Positions 31,701 to 46,700 of a DNA stretch of 64,000 nucleotides are shown here, piece after piece; the stretch's first letter is position 1; the number at the start of each line of letters is the position of its first letter. The notes under the pieces were generated by a model. It ran no database searches and was not told the origin of the DNA. It was given only the letters and a program-made list of their open reading frames with translations. Location of the stretch: NCBI GenBank assembly GCA_029261035.1, contig JAJDCD010000010.1:1-64000 (forward strand), written 5' to 3'. A program made the translations under genes and the position numbers. This DNA is from Candidatus Omnitrophota bacterium. Lineage in GTDB: Bacteria > Omnitrophota > Omnitrophia > Omnitrophales > JACROU01.

Positions 31701-34700
31701 ATTACCGGTGTAACTATCATCAATAAGAAAACGGATTTGCTCTGCTCTGTGTCTGGATTTGACTAACCCAGCAACAATACGGTCAAAAGTGTATGAGGTT
31801 AAGAATCCACTATGATTCGGATTTCCAATATAATCAAAAGTGAATGTAGCATCATTAGGGTCTGCTAGATTACGTAAACGGAATAACCTTTCAGCATCTG
31901 CTTTATTGTTTCCCAAAGCTCTAAGAATATGATTTTGCACATTTTTATCTGTAATATTGTTTCGTTTCATAAACTCGTGCCAGTTAATCAATATTCCTAA
32001 ATCAGAAGGGTTCAACACATCTAATGGATCAGCAGCAGTTCGTCCCAAAAGGTTCTGAACCTCTACTTTAATATCCATTACAGCCCTAAACCGAGCTTGT
32101 AATGAAGATGCAATTTTATCTCCAAAACTATTCGTCGATCTAAAATTCGTTGTCCTAAAAGTTTCTATTTCTCGATTGACAGCTGCCAGCTGAGTATCAT
32201 ACGTCGTTCTATCAATGGCTTTAGTACGATAGTTCGCTTCAATGGTTACTTTTCGATCTTGCAATACTTTCAACCGGGTACTTAAAGTATTAAATTGATC
32301 TACCATTTCTTCATTTTCAATTGCATACAATACCCAATAACTCAACGAACCATAACGTAAACCATTTTTAATACTTGCTGACAATGTTCTGATTCTCTGA
32401 TTAACATCTCCCAACTCAACTCTAAGACGATCTCTTTCGGTTGCATCGGAATCACTGGCTAAAGCTGCAATCTGAGCTTCAAGCATCTTTTTCATCTCAA
32501 CATAGGTTTGCAGCTCAACAGAACCTGAATACTCTACTAAGTCTTGAGTGCTAATTCGGAAATCATTGTAAAATCGATTAAACTCAAATTGAGGATCTAA
32601 CACTCGATTCATGGTATGGATTAAATTAGAAAATGCAGCAAAGTCATTCGTTTGACCCGCTGTTACAGTCAAATTCGTATTTCTTCTTAAAAATAACCAA
32701 GCTGTTAAATTACCTCTACTCTGGTTATCTCCAATCATTTGCATCGCATTTTCACTACTCACACGAGTCAAAACACTAATATCATCTCTAATCAAATAAC
32801 GTTCTCTTTGTAGTTCATCTGGACTTAAAGAGGCATATGACAATGAAGAGAAAGAGCTATTCAATCGAGGTATCCATGTATTTAAGAAGTATCGATATGT
32901 TCTCATTCGTTCCGTTCTTTCTGTTTCATCTGCAGGGTCTTGAGATGGAACTCCCGCAAAGAGATGGCGAATGTAAGGACGATCTGTTGTTATATTTGCG
33001 CGGACGGATGTTAAGATTTCTTCTAAGATTCTTGTTTTTTCTGCTTGGTCTGTAATTCCCTGGCGAATCACTCTGTCGTGATAGGCACGATAAGCTTGGT
33101 TACCAAAGTAATCCAAAAGACCTAATTTTCTAAAATCCACTTTTTTATCATTAGCCGTATTCACTGCCTTTTCACTCAAACGGTTTCTTTGAGCATACTG
33201 ACTCAAACTAGCCCAATCTCTTTCCCAAGAAAATCCCCAAGATCCACGACCTGAAACAGCTTGGTCTTGTACAATTTCATTCACTTGTGGAGCCAAAGCA
33301 ATCATCATCTGAAGCTTCACATCCGTTTGCTCTCCTCTAGGAATATTATGTCTCATAGAGTAGGTATCTAACATCACAACCCAATCTTGCAAATTAAAAA
33401 CATCGCTGGAATTAAAAGCAGTAATTCCAAATGCAGCTCTGTTTAATTCTGCTGCACGTGTTTCTAACATCGTTTTATGAGAAGTAAGTGTTTGCAAACT
33501 TGGAGTTAGCTCAAAGTGAACCGCTTGATATTCTGACTTTGGCTGTCTTCTTGCCAAAGGCCCTGCGGCCTGTGTATTCAACGCAGTTTCTTGCTCGGTA
33601 GAAATTACTGCAGGTCGAGCTGAACGCAATAGCTGATTAACCCTCTCAACAGCATCTTCTTTTTCCTTTTGCCACTCTGCTTGTTTATTTGGTTCCTTTG
33701 GCTGAAGTTCTTTTGTTAATTCTAATTTTAAACGCTCTAAAGATGCCAATACAGGATCCGACAACCTCAAAGAAGCTAACTCTGCTACAGGAATATTTAA
33801 TTCCCTTAATTGATCTTCTGTCATTTGAGCTTCTTTAATCAGATCTATAAGAACAAGACCTTCGATTAAACGAGATCTCTCAGAGTCCACAAAACCTAAA
33901 TGTTGTAATACGCTTTTTAGCTGCCCCAACAAGTCCATCATTCTTTGAGCGCGTCTCAATTTAGTATTAATTGTTTCATACTGAGACTGAACTTCTCTTA
34001 ATTGTTCTCGGTTGGTACTTTGTTCGACTTGTAATGCTCGTTGCCTTGTTTGTTTTACCCTTTTCTCTTGTAAGGCTGCTTGTAACGCTGCTCTGTTTCG
34101 TTCCAGCTCAGCGCGCACTTCTTCAACTTCTCTAGGCGCCCCTGCTGGCAACGTCAAAACCTGAACTCCAGGTCTTCCTGGAGCTGGTAATTGTGACGTT
34201 CTTGCAGGCTGTGATGTTGGTTGAGTTGTTGGTCTAGATGCTGGACGACTTGCAGGTGCAGCAGGTCGAGTAATAGACGAAAACCAACGTGTTATATCGT
34301 CATTTTCATAACCCCAATGTTTCAAATGAAGAATGAGTCGTTGTTTCGAAGCAGCGTAGTCAATCAAGGCATTTCCTCGACGAGTACGTGCATTCAACCA
34401 CTCTTCTCTTCTTTGGTTAACCGGAGTAAAGGACTCTCCGCTAATAAAACGCTGCCTTGCACTTTGATAAGCTGTTTGAGTTCTTGATACATCAAATACC
34501 GCATTTGCTGCTGTTCTAAAAGTTCTATTGTAATCCAGTAACAGTTCTTCCATTTTATAAACAACTTCAATCATTCTTGCTTTCTGAGTTTCGCTCAATC
34601 GAGATGCTTGGATACGCGCAATAATCACACGAGCATCGTCTTGTCCACCCGCATAAATATTCTGTCTTATTTCAGCAAAAGCATTTGGAAGATAACTGAC

Positions 34701-37700
34701 AAGAAGCCCCACTCTTACTTCAGGTAAAATCCTTTCCCATTCCGCTTGATCTAATTGAAGCTGACCAATTTCCGCTGTTTTCTGCATTACTTCAAGAAGA
34801 GGGTCGTTGAGTTGAACGCCTAAATTCCCCTGATTAACAACATAAACATGACTGCGATCCATACGCGCCATATAACCTCGGTCCGTAGTTGTCTGATCAT
34901 ATCGAGATTGAGCTTGGATATCATCATAATCCGGATGTTCTGTTTCTGTTGGCATAACAACTCTTCCACCGGTATGCCCCAGAACAATAAGAAAACGTGC
35001 TTTTGCCGCTTCTAAGTTTCTTCTTGCCCGATCTCGAGCCAATTCTTTGATACGCAATACGGTTAAGGTCCCGCTCGATCCTCTTTGAGCTTCTGTGTGT
35101 CCTTGCGCATCCTTAATTCCGCCACGGCGATTGGCTAACTCATTATCACTTCTAATTTCATCATAGGCCAACTTAGCGTCTTGATAAGTTAAATTAGCAC
35201 GACGTAATTCTTGATACGCTTGAGCAATTCGAAGTTGAAGATTAAACCCTGCTCTTCTAATCTGAGGGCCTCTAGCAATATCGGCTCTAATTTTTGCAAT
35301 GTCTGCATCATTTCTCATTAACGATCTTAAAAATTCATAGGATAACTCTAACCCAACATCGCCTTGCAACGGATCTCTTCCATCTCCAAATCTCTGAGAA
35401 CGATCAAATAAAGATAAAATATTTTCTTGAGATGTTTTTTGAACAAAGCTACCGTCATTGGTTAAATTCTGGAACTCTAAAGGCATAAAGTCATTATTAA
35501 AAAACTGCCAACCTGCAATCAGTCGTGCTCTAAAGCCTCTCCAACCATAATTGCCACTTTCGATACCCGAGATACTCTCTGCAGCATTCGCTCGAATCAA
35601 TGCTTCTTGAAAACGTGCATCTTCTAAACCACCTGCTTGCTGAGGGTCTACTGCCTGCCTCATTACACCCGCAACATAAGCTTCTGTAATATTAATTGTA
35701 GGACCATAATAAAGAATCTTTTCCGCCATAAAATCTGCGATTATACCCGCATTTGCTTCTGGTAAATTAAATTCTGATTGAAGGATTGATTTAAACTCAT
35801 TACGAGTTTTACTGAGCAATTCGGACCTATTACTAATATTTGCAATTAACCGTTGGTAACGGTTTCCGATCAAAACAGGCTGAACCACTGTTCCAATCAC
35901 ATTTCTCCGAACATCCACATTTTGAGATAAGTAGTTCATAAGAATCAGTTTAATTTGAGGGTAATCATTTTGACGATTTAGCTCAGGAAGATAGTAGTCC
36001 ACCAGATGAACAGGATTCGTTCTTCCTGGCATTTTAAGCTGCACACCTTCTGTTTCCTCCAACTGCATTTCTCGTTGGTTAATCAATGATGCTAAATAAA
36101 GGTTATTAACCGCCGTACCAAAAACTTCTTTAATCTTTACATCCAATTCTCTCATTCGTTGATCCAACATGGTCGTTCCTGCTGTCAAAGAAGCTAAATC
36201 TTGAATTGTTTTTTGAAGGTCTGATCGAGAAGCAACCAAAGTAGCACCCGCAGAATCAACCTGGTCCTTTGCATTATCTACTCTGACACGCGCAAGCATT
36301 CTCTGACTATGAAGCCCTCGAAGATGCTCTTTTAACTGAAGCTCTGCTGTTTGAAGCGCGAGGCGCGTTCTAGCACGAGCAATTGCAACTTTACCATTCG
36401 TATCTAAATAAGGAGTCAGGTCAAATCCTGCAAAAAGGCCCACAGAAGTTCCTAAAATAAACCCATCAATTCCAATACGCTGTCCTGCAAGTTGATCGAG
36501 CACTCGAACCGTATTCACATGAGCCACACGGTAGCGAGTTTCTGCATTAGGAGTTAAAAATGGACGCAACGACTGCCACTCACGATCAGCCTGAGCAGGT
36601 GTCATCCCTTCCACAGAAGCTAATGAAGAGTAAGAAATACTTAATTGATCTCGAGGCCCTAAACCAAGAGAGGACTTATAATTCTGTTTCGCACCTTGAC
36701 GCTGAGCACGTGCAAGCTGCAACCGATCTCTAGATTGAGCAATCCCTAAATTAGCTTCAGCAATACGAGAAATCGTAGAAGACAATGCCCCTCTCATAAG
36801 AGACTCTAACTGCGCTTTAATATCATTATGTTTTTGCGCATTAATTCCTTGAGCTTGAAGAGTGGCTGTATAACGTGATTTGACAAGCCTAACCGCTTCA
36901 TCCAAACTTGTAAATTCAATTTGACCTAAAAGGTCTCTTAAACCATTGACTAAGTTGGTTTCTATTTCATCTGAAGGAACACCTAAACTAACACGATTAT
37001 TTTGAAGGTACGTTCTAAACTGAACTAACATATCAGAACGTAACTGTGTTGAAAGAGTCGAAATAATTTGAGTTCTCTGATTAACCACATTTGTATAACG
37101 TGTGACTAAATCATTTGTTCCTCTTAATTCTAAATGAGCTCGGTTTGCAGACAAAGTTAATCGGTTACGAATCGCATCTCTCTCTGCTTGTAATTCTTTA
37201 TATCGAGCAATCAAGAGTTTGACATTCCCCATATAAGAACGTCCCTCTTCGGTATCCAGCGCTTTCAAGGTAATACCTGCTCCACCCACAAGAACACGTC
37301 GTCTTTGGCCTGCAGCTACATTCCCATCATAATCTTGCCCCACAGCTCCTTCAACACCTGGAGCAGTTACAGAGCGTAAACGTGCATCTCCCCAATCCAA
37401 AGTCACAACATCCCAGATCCAATCACCCAAACTATAATGAACTTCCTCCACATTTTCTAATTGTGCAATCAAAGGTTCACTGAGCATATCCTTATCTCGA
37501 CGGATACGTTCAATTTCTTGGTTGATGCCAATAATATACTCTGCTTCCAAAGAGCTTTGTTGCCAATAAGAGTCATCAACAAAATCTCTCAACTTTTCTT
37601 TTTCATCTGAGGTCATTGGTAACGCATTAATAATTGTATTCACACGAGCTTTATATAAATCAACCGCATCAGACATAACTGTGTTACGGAAATTAATGAT

Positions 37701-40700
37701 ACTTCCGCGTTCTCTGGTTTTTTCATTCACATAACTTTCAATAGCATCTTTCTGAGCATCAGATAAACCACTAACACCATTAACTCTAGCTCTTACAAGA
37801 GCAACCAGTTCGGTTCTAAAAACTTCTTTTGTTTTTGTATCCTCATCAAACCCGCTAATCGCAGAACGAACCGCTGTCATAATTTCTGTTCTCTTCGCTT
37901 CATTAATTGGAGTATATTGGCTTAGATGGTAATTAACCGAATCGATAAAATGTTTTACATCGTCATCATCCACACCATCCTCAAAATCAAGTATATCTCC
38001 TACTTCCGCAACACTCACCTCTTCCGCTGCAGTAGCAAATTGAGCCATCACTGCATCAATTCTTAAATTACCCATCATATACGTTCTAAAATTAGGACCC
38101 GGAGTAGCAATAACACCGGATTGAGACAAAAACGTAGGGAAATAAATTTCCAATTCTGCCGTTGCTTGGTTTAATTTAATATTCCTTTGAGCCAAACCTT
38201 GCAGATAAGCTTTAAACCCTCTTTTAACTGTTTCTACTTGTCTATCATTCAACATCACGGCTAAAACAACACCTTCTCTTGTTGTTACACTTCTCATAAG
38301 GCTCGCTCTATTTTCATCGACCCACTTTGAGAAAGTATCATTCACTGGACCCACATGAGATTGATTAAATGTGATCCGTGTTGCTGGAGGTAAAAATCGC
38401 CCAATCTCTGTTCTTAAATGAGAAGCTTCTTTAGCAGAATAAGCACGTCTAATTCTCCAATCAAAAGCCTTTACATGCAGATTGACTTGATTCTCTTTTG
38501 TTTCTTGGGTAAAAACACGGCGCCCTTCTGAGTCAATTGAATATTGTCTTTCCGTTACTCTTTCTGTAATTTCATAGTCCTTATCTGTTAATGCTTCTTT
38601 AAGGGTGTTTAATTTATTTTGAATTTGTTCTCGGATTTCATCTAGCTCATCTTCTAACGGTCCATCTCCAATCACATCTTCATGGTCATCCAACGCATCA
38701 TTTAACCCTTCTAAATATTGTTTTGCTGTATGACCTGCTTGACGAGAGTAACCTGCTATTTGTGCTAATCTTGTAATACGTTGATGGTTTCTAACTAAAC
38801 GATCCCGGGCTGCTTCTTCAAATTTATTGACAATACTTTCAGAAAAATTACTACGGCTAATTTTATCGCCATCACTGTCAAAAACAGGTTCCCGACGAAT
38901 AATACGAAGTAGATCTTCTTGAATATTTCCATGCAAAGTACGGTTAATACCTAAATGCGTCAGTACTCGAGATAATTGAGCTCTTAAAGTTGCTTCATCC
39001 AAATCAGTGCTGTACATAATATCCAGTTGGTTACGACCTCGAAGCAAAGCTTTCTTTTGATTGAAAAACGTTTGTTCTCTTTCGACCAAAGTTTCTAATC
39101 GATCTGAAGTCAAAGCCCCAGCCTGAGACAATTGTTGTTGAAGCTGTGTTTTTAAGGCCAACATTTGAAGATCATTTGCTTTCATTTCAGGATGTTCTTC
39201 AATTCGATCTCGAAGGTCTGATGCCAAACCACGAGACGTCATATTCACCGAAGGAATACGGTTCATTCGTTCAATAAAGTTCTGCAAACGAACAATCTGA
39301 TCTTCAACCACTGTATCCCCACCTTCGGTCTGAACTTTACGAGTTACTTGCGTCACGTAGCGGAAAAGAATGGCTGATTGATCTCGAAGTGTTTTTTCGG
39401 TTTGATTTTCTTGTCTCAATGCTTCTTGATATTCTCTAAAAGCGGTCTGCAATTGATCATAAGAAACAATCCCTGCAGGATCTTGATAACGAGCCGTTCT
39501 CTGGTCTAATAATTCTTTAGCTCTTGCTTTCGTATTTCGAATACGGAGCAATGCTTGCATGGCTTGTTGCACTCTTAACTGGGTCGCTGCAAATTCGGAT
39601 TGCTGAGCATTTAAGTTTCGAATTAACTGAGAATTTTGATGAGCCATTTGTGCCGCAAAGGTAATTTCATTAATTGGGTTATCTCCAAATAGACCTGCTA
39701 TTTGATTCCAACCTTCTTCAAAGCTAACAAAAGGTGAAAGGGATACACCTGACAAACCTGCTTGAATACGAAGACGCGCTAATAAACGCAACCGTGTAGA
39801 AGCACGTTGATAATCCTGATTTAAATGTTGAAGTTCCGTTGTTTGCCATTGAACTAATTGATCTAAAGTAACTCCATCCGCATCTAATTCAAAACGATAC
39901 TGTCTTAACATTTCAGTTAAAAACTCTCTAGCTTTTGCCACAGGCAAACCAGAATTCGTTAACAATACCACAGGGCTCATATTTAAAATTGGACCACCTG
40001 TTCTTGTAATAGCCCCTGCCCTAAATTCATTGGCTAACCGAATTTCTTGACTTGGAAGAACTCCCATCATTTCCTTGATTTGAGATCGAACTTCCACAAG
40101 TTGATAGTTATGCACCAAGTTTCTTTGATTCACAAGTCGGCGTAAATCAGACTCTGATCGAGCCAAAACTTCTGCACTTTCAACATTGCGACGAACACGA
40201 TCTCTCTGAGTTTCAACCTGCTCTTCTTTTTCTCTAATTAATTCTGTTAACTGATCATATCTACTCTTATATTGTGTGTATTGAGAAACTAAACGAAGAA
40301 CCGTAATAGCTGTATCTAGAGCATCAATCGCTCCATACGTTTGTTCTAGCTCTATACGTGTTCTCGTAATTTTTTCCACAACTTCTTGTCTTGGATCCCA
40401 GAAGTAATAAGTGACGTCCATTCCAACACCCACACCTCGCCTTAAGTCTGCACCCAAAAATAAATCAACACGAGGGAGGCCTGTAGCTGCATCAATAATA
40501 CCTCTCTGTCTTTGGATTTCGACAGCAGCTCTTCTAACCTGATTTCTCCAACGAGTTCCCTTAAGAATGTCTTCTGCTTTTAAATTATTAAAGTCAATCC
40601 CACTATGTTCGATTAATCGCCCTTGATGTGTAAAGTTAGCAGGAACAGAGTTAATACCACCAAAAACCATACGAGCAATATTTTCGCTACGTCCTACAGC

Positions 40701-43700
40701 AACGGTCGCTGGACGACTGCTTGGAGTAGGAGCAGGATCTTCTGGGCTCACCCGCCCTTCCCCTGCAGCAAGGAGTATATTTCTAACACCTCTTGGCAAG
40801 GTCGCTGGTAAGGTTGTTGCACCCCAAGTACGACGATCTCCTAAGCTCACTCTTCTACTAGTTCTTCTAGGAGTAGGTTGTTGAGCTTCTTCTCCCGTGC
40901 CAAAAACTTCTCTTGCTTCTTGCAAGAAAATATCATTCATGATGTTATAAATTTCAAACTGACGATTAATTTGTTCTAATGTTCGTGATGGCGCTTCAAG
41001 AATGTCTACACCCGCTGCACGCCCTCTTTCAACTTCACTTTCTTGCATCTGAGTTTGAAATCGAACAGCACGATCTTCCGCAACACCTGTTTGAGGAGAA
41101 TGACCATCTAAAACGCGGCCACTCGCATGTCTCATATGTAAATAAAGATAAGCTTCATTGGCTTTACCAAATCCATTTGGAGACAACGTTCTTTCATTCA
41201 AAATCAAAGATGGCATCAATCCTTCAAACAAACTTCCACCCCATGAAGGAACATAATGAATTGTGCGGTTTTCACCATTAACACGAATTGTTCTCTGGTA
41301 AAGTCCATTTTGTGGTGTTTGAGCTTGACCCGTCGTAGCAGGTTGTGTTCTTGGTGTATTTGTCCAAACATCTGCGGGAACCCCTCGACCCATTGCAACA
41401 ATCAAATGAGGTCTAATTTCAGTATAAATCAAACCATAATGTGTTGGATTACCAAACTGGTCTGCTAATGGAGCATAATTACGTGTTGTTGCGTTGTAAT
41501 CTAAACCGGTATACATCTGCTTTCGAGTTGCATCATAAAGTTGTGTGAAATTCATTGCCTCATACAGTCTATTAGCAGAACCTTGAATTCGAGTGTCCGT
41601 TGCAAAAGCCTGTTTTACAACAATCAAACCAGAAGCCAACCAACCATTGTCTACCGTAGAAATTTTACGATCTGAGGTTTGTCCATTAGCAACTGTAATA
41701 CCATCATGAAACAATCCATTCACTTTATTCATTGCTGTAAGTGTACGAAGCACTTTATTAACTCTAGACTTCGCTTCTGCTTCTGTAATAATTCCTAGTT
41801 CTTTGGCAGAAACAATACTCATCAAATACAAACCAATATTCGTTGGTTTTGTATACGAAGCTCGAGTAGTTCCATCACTCGCCAAAGAATCTGCAGGCAA
41901 TCCTGTTGTAGGATCCACAACCGCTTCGAAAAATGCCCACGTTCTTGTTGCAATCTCTCTCAATAACGTTTGATCCGCTGGGGTCAATGTTTGATTTGTA
42001 TTTAAACCCTGTGGCGTACTTAATCCAGAAAATGTGGTGTTCATCAAACGTAAGTGAGGCTGAATCGATGCATCCGTTTGAAAATGGTTTTGAACTGCAC
42101 CATTTCTAACCGCATTCGCAATCGAGATCATAATCATACCTTGATCTAAACTCAACATCGTTTGGTCGACAGAACCTGTTTCTAAATGGACCGCATCATA
42201 AAACCCTTTAGGACCATAAACAAGAGATTGATCTCTTGCGTCCTTTAAAGCAGCTAATCGTCTAATGTTGGCCATGGCTTCTTGAGGCGCTGTTGACAAA
42301 GCTAAGAAAGTGGCGTGTGGCGTTATCACAGGCTGGTCACTGGTATAACCTCCTGAAGGCTGTGATCCTAGAGGAGCACCAAATTCAGAATAACGTCCTG
42401 AAGTACGTGGATCGCGAGAAACTGAAAGTCCCCAAGCAGTAAAGTCCCCTGGTAGCTTGTTTGGCGCAGCCACATTCGCACCCGTTCTATAAACTTCAAC
42501 TAAACGTGTAGCTCTTCTTTGAATATCCGTAATGTTAGGGTTCGGAACCAATCCACGATATAGAGCAACAATATCTGAAACTTTCTTTGTGTCCACATCA
42601 GTGCTTGCAAGTATGGTACGAACTCTTCTAATCGTATCCAAACTTTGTACCTGAGTTGGAGACCAAAAGTTGTTCTGAGAAGCGACTCGAACCACCCCCT
42701 GAATAGATGTTGTCAAATCAGGGTAAATAGCTGTGATAACTTCGTTCAGTTTTTGATTACTAATTTCATCACCACTCGTACCGGCGGCAGTAACTGCTTT
42801 TGCTCGAAAAGCAACTCTAATAGCATCTGCACCTGAAACTTCAGAAGGAATTAAACCCACTAGAGCATTGACTAAAGTTGCACTATCCTTCTTATGAAAA
42901 TTTAAATAATTTCTAAGAGATGTTCTCATAGCCGCATTCAATGGTGCTCCGGCATGAATTTGACGCGCAAGCAAACGTCTCATATCTTCTAAATTAGCTC
43001 TTTTATATTCATATAATGTCCACTGAAGAGCTAAATTAGTCCTCCACTCATCATTACCCCATAAATAATTAAATAACGCTCCTGAATTACCACCCATCGC
43101 ACGCATTGCAGAAGGCATTCCTCTATAGTAAATTTCAACGAATTTCTGTACGAAAGCTTGATTTTCACTTAAAGCAATCAATTGGTCTTTTACATTTTGA
43201 GACAATGTTGCTCTATTGCGTCTAATATATTCTTCAACCGCTTCAATCAACTTACGTCTTAATTGAGCAACAGTTCTTTCTTGTCCTCTTCGATTTAACT
43301 CGCCTTGATGTCTGTCTAGATTATCTGTCAGACGACCTAACTCGACTAATTCACGATTAACCGTCGTTAAATCTCCTTCAATTCGCGTAGCGCCTACCTG
43401 TAAACCGCTAATCTCTCCTCCTTTTTCTCGAGACAATTGGTCTAAAGAACCTCTCATAGAATCCAAACCGCCCTCCCCTTGCGCTGTGGTAATAGACTCT
43501 ACTAATAAAGAAATAATCTCACGCTGTACTTCTGGGCTACGTCCTTCTAAAGTACGAAGGATTCTTTCTATATCTGCTTGAGTCAACGGAGTTTCTGGAG
43601 AAGCCGTATTTACTGCTGCTTGGAAAGTGCGGGCTCTCTGCTGGATTTCTGCACGTTGATCCACTTGATATTTTTGATTTAGATACTCCCCACCAAAAAC

Positions 43701-46700
43701 CATTCCAAAAACCAAAGTAAGAATCAGTATGATTTTACCGAAGCTCTTCATGCCTTTGGCTTTATTAATGGAAAGCATAAAACTGATAGAATCCCAAACC
43801 CTATAAAAACTCCAAAGAGCAAAAGAACCTATTCTTCCGATACCGCTAATTGGTTTACCAATGGCTAAAAGTAGACCTCCTACGACAGAACCCACAATCA
43901 GAGGAACTGAAGAAGGTAAAACACTTGCAGAAGAACCTAAAGCTTGCATCACAGTGCCTACCGCTAACGTTTCAGGGAAAAGTGCTGCAGCACTGAGCAA
44001 ACCAAAACCTATAATCAAAGCACCCGCAACAATTCGAACTCCCGTAACAGGTTTCTTAAACATCCAATTCGTCCACTTCGTTGCTGCCACTTTGCTTTGA
44101 ACATACATCGAAGCTTCGTAGTACACAGAATTTGTTTTAGCAAGCAAAGGAATCATCATACTAACAGAAGGCTTAATCACAAAAACAATCAATGCCGTTG
44201 CCCCATAAACAGCACCCATCACAAAAAAGACACTAGGCAAGAATCCCGTAGGGACAGTAATTCCTACAATAGGAATAACCCATGAAGGAGTTGCTCCTGT
44301 TATAACTGCAGTAGCAGCGGTAGCAACCCGAAGCATCGCACCAAAAAAGAGACTCGCTAAAAGAGGAGCAAAAATAAGGTTAGGAGTACGTTCAAACATT
44401 CCCAAGATAGAGCGCAACGGCCTCAGAGAAGCTCCTCTTTCTAAAGAGGCTTTAACTTCAACTTCTAGTTGCAGAACGTCCACTTTATTTTTAGCTACAA
44501 GATCAATGCCGCGAGGATCTCTACTACCTGAGTAAGAAGAGGCCACTTCATTTTGTAGTCTTTTCACTTTATCAAAAGCAGCAATCAATTCTGCTCGAAT
44601 GGCTTTTTGTTCTTCATGTCTATGCTCATGAATAGCTGTTGCTGTTCGGTTGTATTTTTGCAAATGATATCGAGTAGTATTAATTGCTTCACTCAATTGA
44701 TATTGAGTAAGTTGTAAGAGTTCTTCTTTGACAGAGGCTAAATCAGCTTCATAAGCTACAACTTCCGTATTTACTTCCTGATAATAATCATCAACTTTCA
44801 CCTTTAGAGTGCCTGTTCTAGAACTAAAAGCTCCTAGTCGAGCTTCTGCATTTAAAATTTGCTCTTCAAAAGGGTAGTCTACATAATCTCTTTTTACTGG
44901 AGGACCTCTAGCACTCAGCTCCGTAGATATTTCTTGAACACTGACCAGATGTTCTTTAACAACTGCAATACGATTTCTAAATCGTTTCATTTTGTTCTCA
45001 TACTCAACAACGGCATGGTTTTGTTTAAGACGATCTTCTTCAAGCTGTCTTTTGTCGCTTGCCATACCCGCTCTTAAACCAGAATAGTCAAATTCCGCTA
45101 CGTTAAGAGTAGATAGCCTTTCCGTTTTCGTACCTATTGTTTCTTCAAGGTTCTCGTGACGCCCTCTCATAATACCTGTGTATTCATTCAACACAGAATC
45201 TTCCAACAAACTATAAAAACCCAGCAATGCCTGTTTCGCATATTCTGTCTCTGCTTCTGCCCCTGTTTTTATTTGATTAATACGTGCTATATCGGAATCA
45301 CTAATTTCTAGGTTATTGTCTTCTTTTTGCTGCCTCAAACGCTCCGCTGTCACATAAATCGTATCCCAATATTCCCTTAAGTCTCCCTGCACTATTTTGA
45401 GCAAATTCACCAAAGCGTTCGCTCGAACAAGAGCATCATCTTCACGATTAACAATTTCTCGCACCGTCTCAACCCAACGATCTAAATGTAATGCCTTCAT
45501 ATTTTTCAAAGCCGTATCTGCTGCTGCAATCATCGCCGCCACTTGAGGCTCTGTTAAGGGTTGACCTGGATCCACAGGGATCATTGGTGGCGCCGCTGCT
45601 TCAGGAAGCATAGGTAATTCATCTGACTCTTCACCCATTTGTTTCTTAGCACGATTCATCGCAAAGAAAGCCCATTCATAATACCCTTTGGCATCTTCCA
45701 TTGCTCTCTCAGCTTCTTCTTTTTCCAAATTGGCTTGATCCCATTGCTGAAGAATCTCTTCTATTACCAAAGAATCTTCTGCTTTGCTATCAACATTCAG
45801 AAGAGCCGTATTAAGCTCCTCAAATTTTCGCTCAACACCGACAAAAGCTCGTGCAAGGTCATTAGAATCTTGACTTAAACCTTCTAATCTTGTTTTATAA
45901 CTTGCTTCATTCCCATCAAAATCGGTTTCTTCATCCAAATCTTTAACAAAATCCTGAACTTTCTTTTCAAACGTTTCAACACGAGAACGAAATGTAGAAG
46001 TTTCTTTCAAAGAGGCTTCATCTTTCCTCAAAGCATCCAAATCGGATTGAACTGTATTTATTTCGTTCTCCAACGCCTCGAGCTTCCCATTATAATCTGC
46101 AATAAACGCATTTAACTCATTAATACGCTTATTGGTTGCTTCCATAAATTCTCTAATCTGCGTTTCTAATTGTCTTAAATTTAACTGCTCTTCAGAACCA
46201 TTAACTGTTACTGTTATCGTACTACTCTTTGTAGCTAATATTACTTTTTGAATAAGCTCAATACTTTTAGCAGCTCTCGTTAAAGGTTCTTTAGAAGTAA
46301 ATGCTAATGTTTTTACTCTAGCAACCCACTGTTTCGCTCTAAGAACACTATCTTGATCCTTTACTTCGTTAAAATCAAACAGTTCATCAAATTCGTAATC
46401 CTTAGCATTAGGCAGACCAAAAGCACTTCCCAACTCTTCTTTAGCTTGTAAAAATGCCTCATCAACCGCTTCTCGATCCTCTTCAAATTGACTTGGAACA
46501 TTCTCTAACAAAATTGAAAACTGTTCTTGTTGCATCTTTTCAATTTGAGCAATTTGCTGTCTCTTCTCATTAATAAAATGTTTTATCTGTAATTCAAACT
46601 CAAAGTAGCTTCCAGTGTAATCTGATTCTTTTAAATACATCGTATTTGCAAACTTCTCTATTAGCTTTACAAGCCTTTTAAACATAACTTTGTAATCAGC

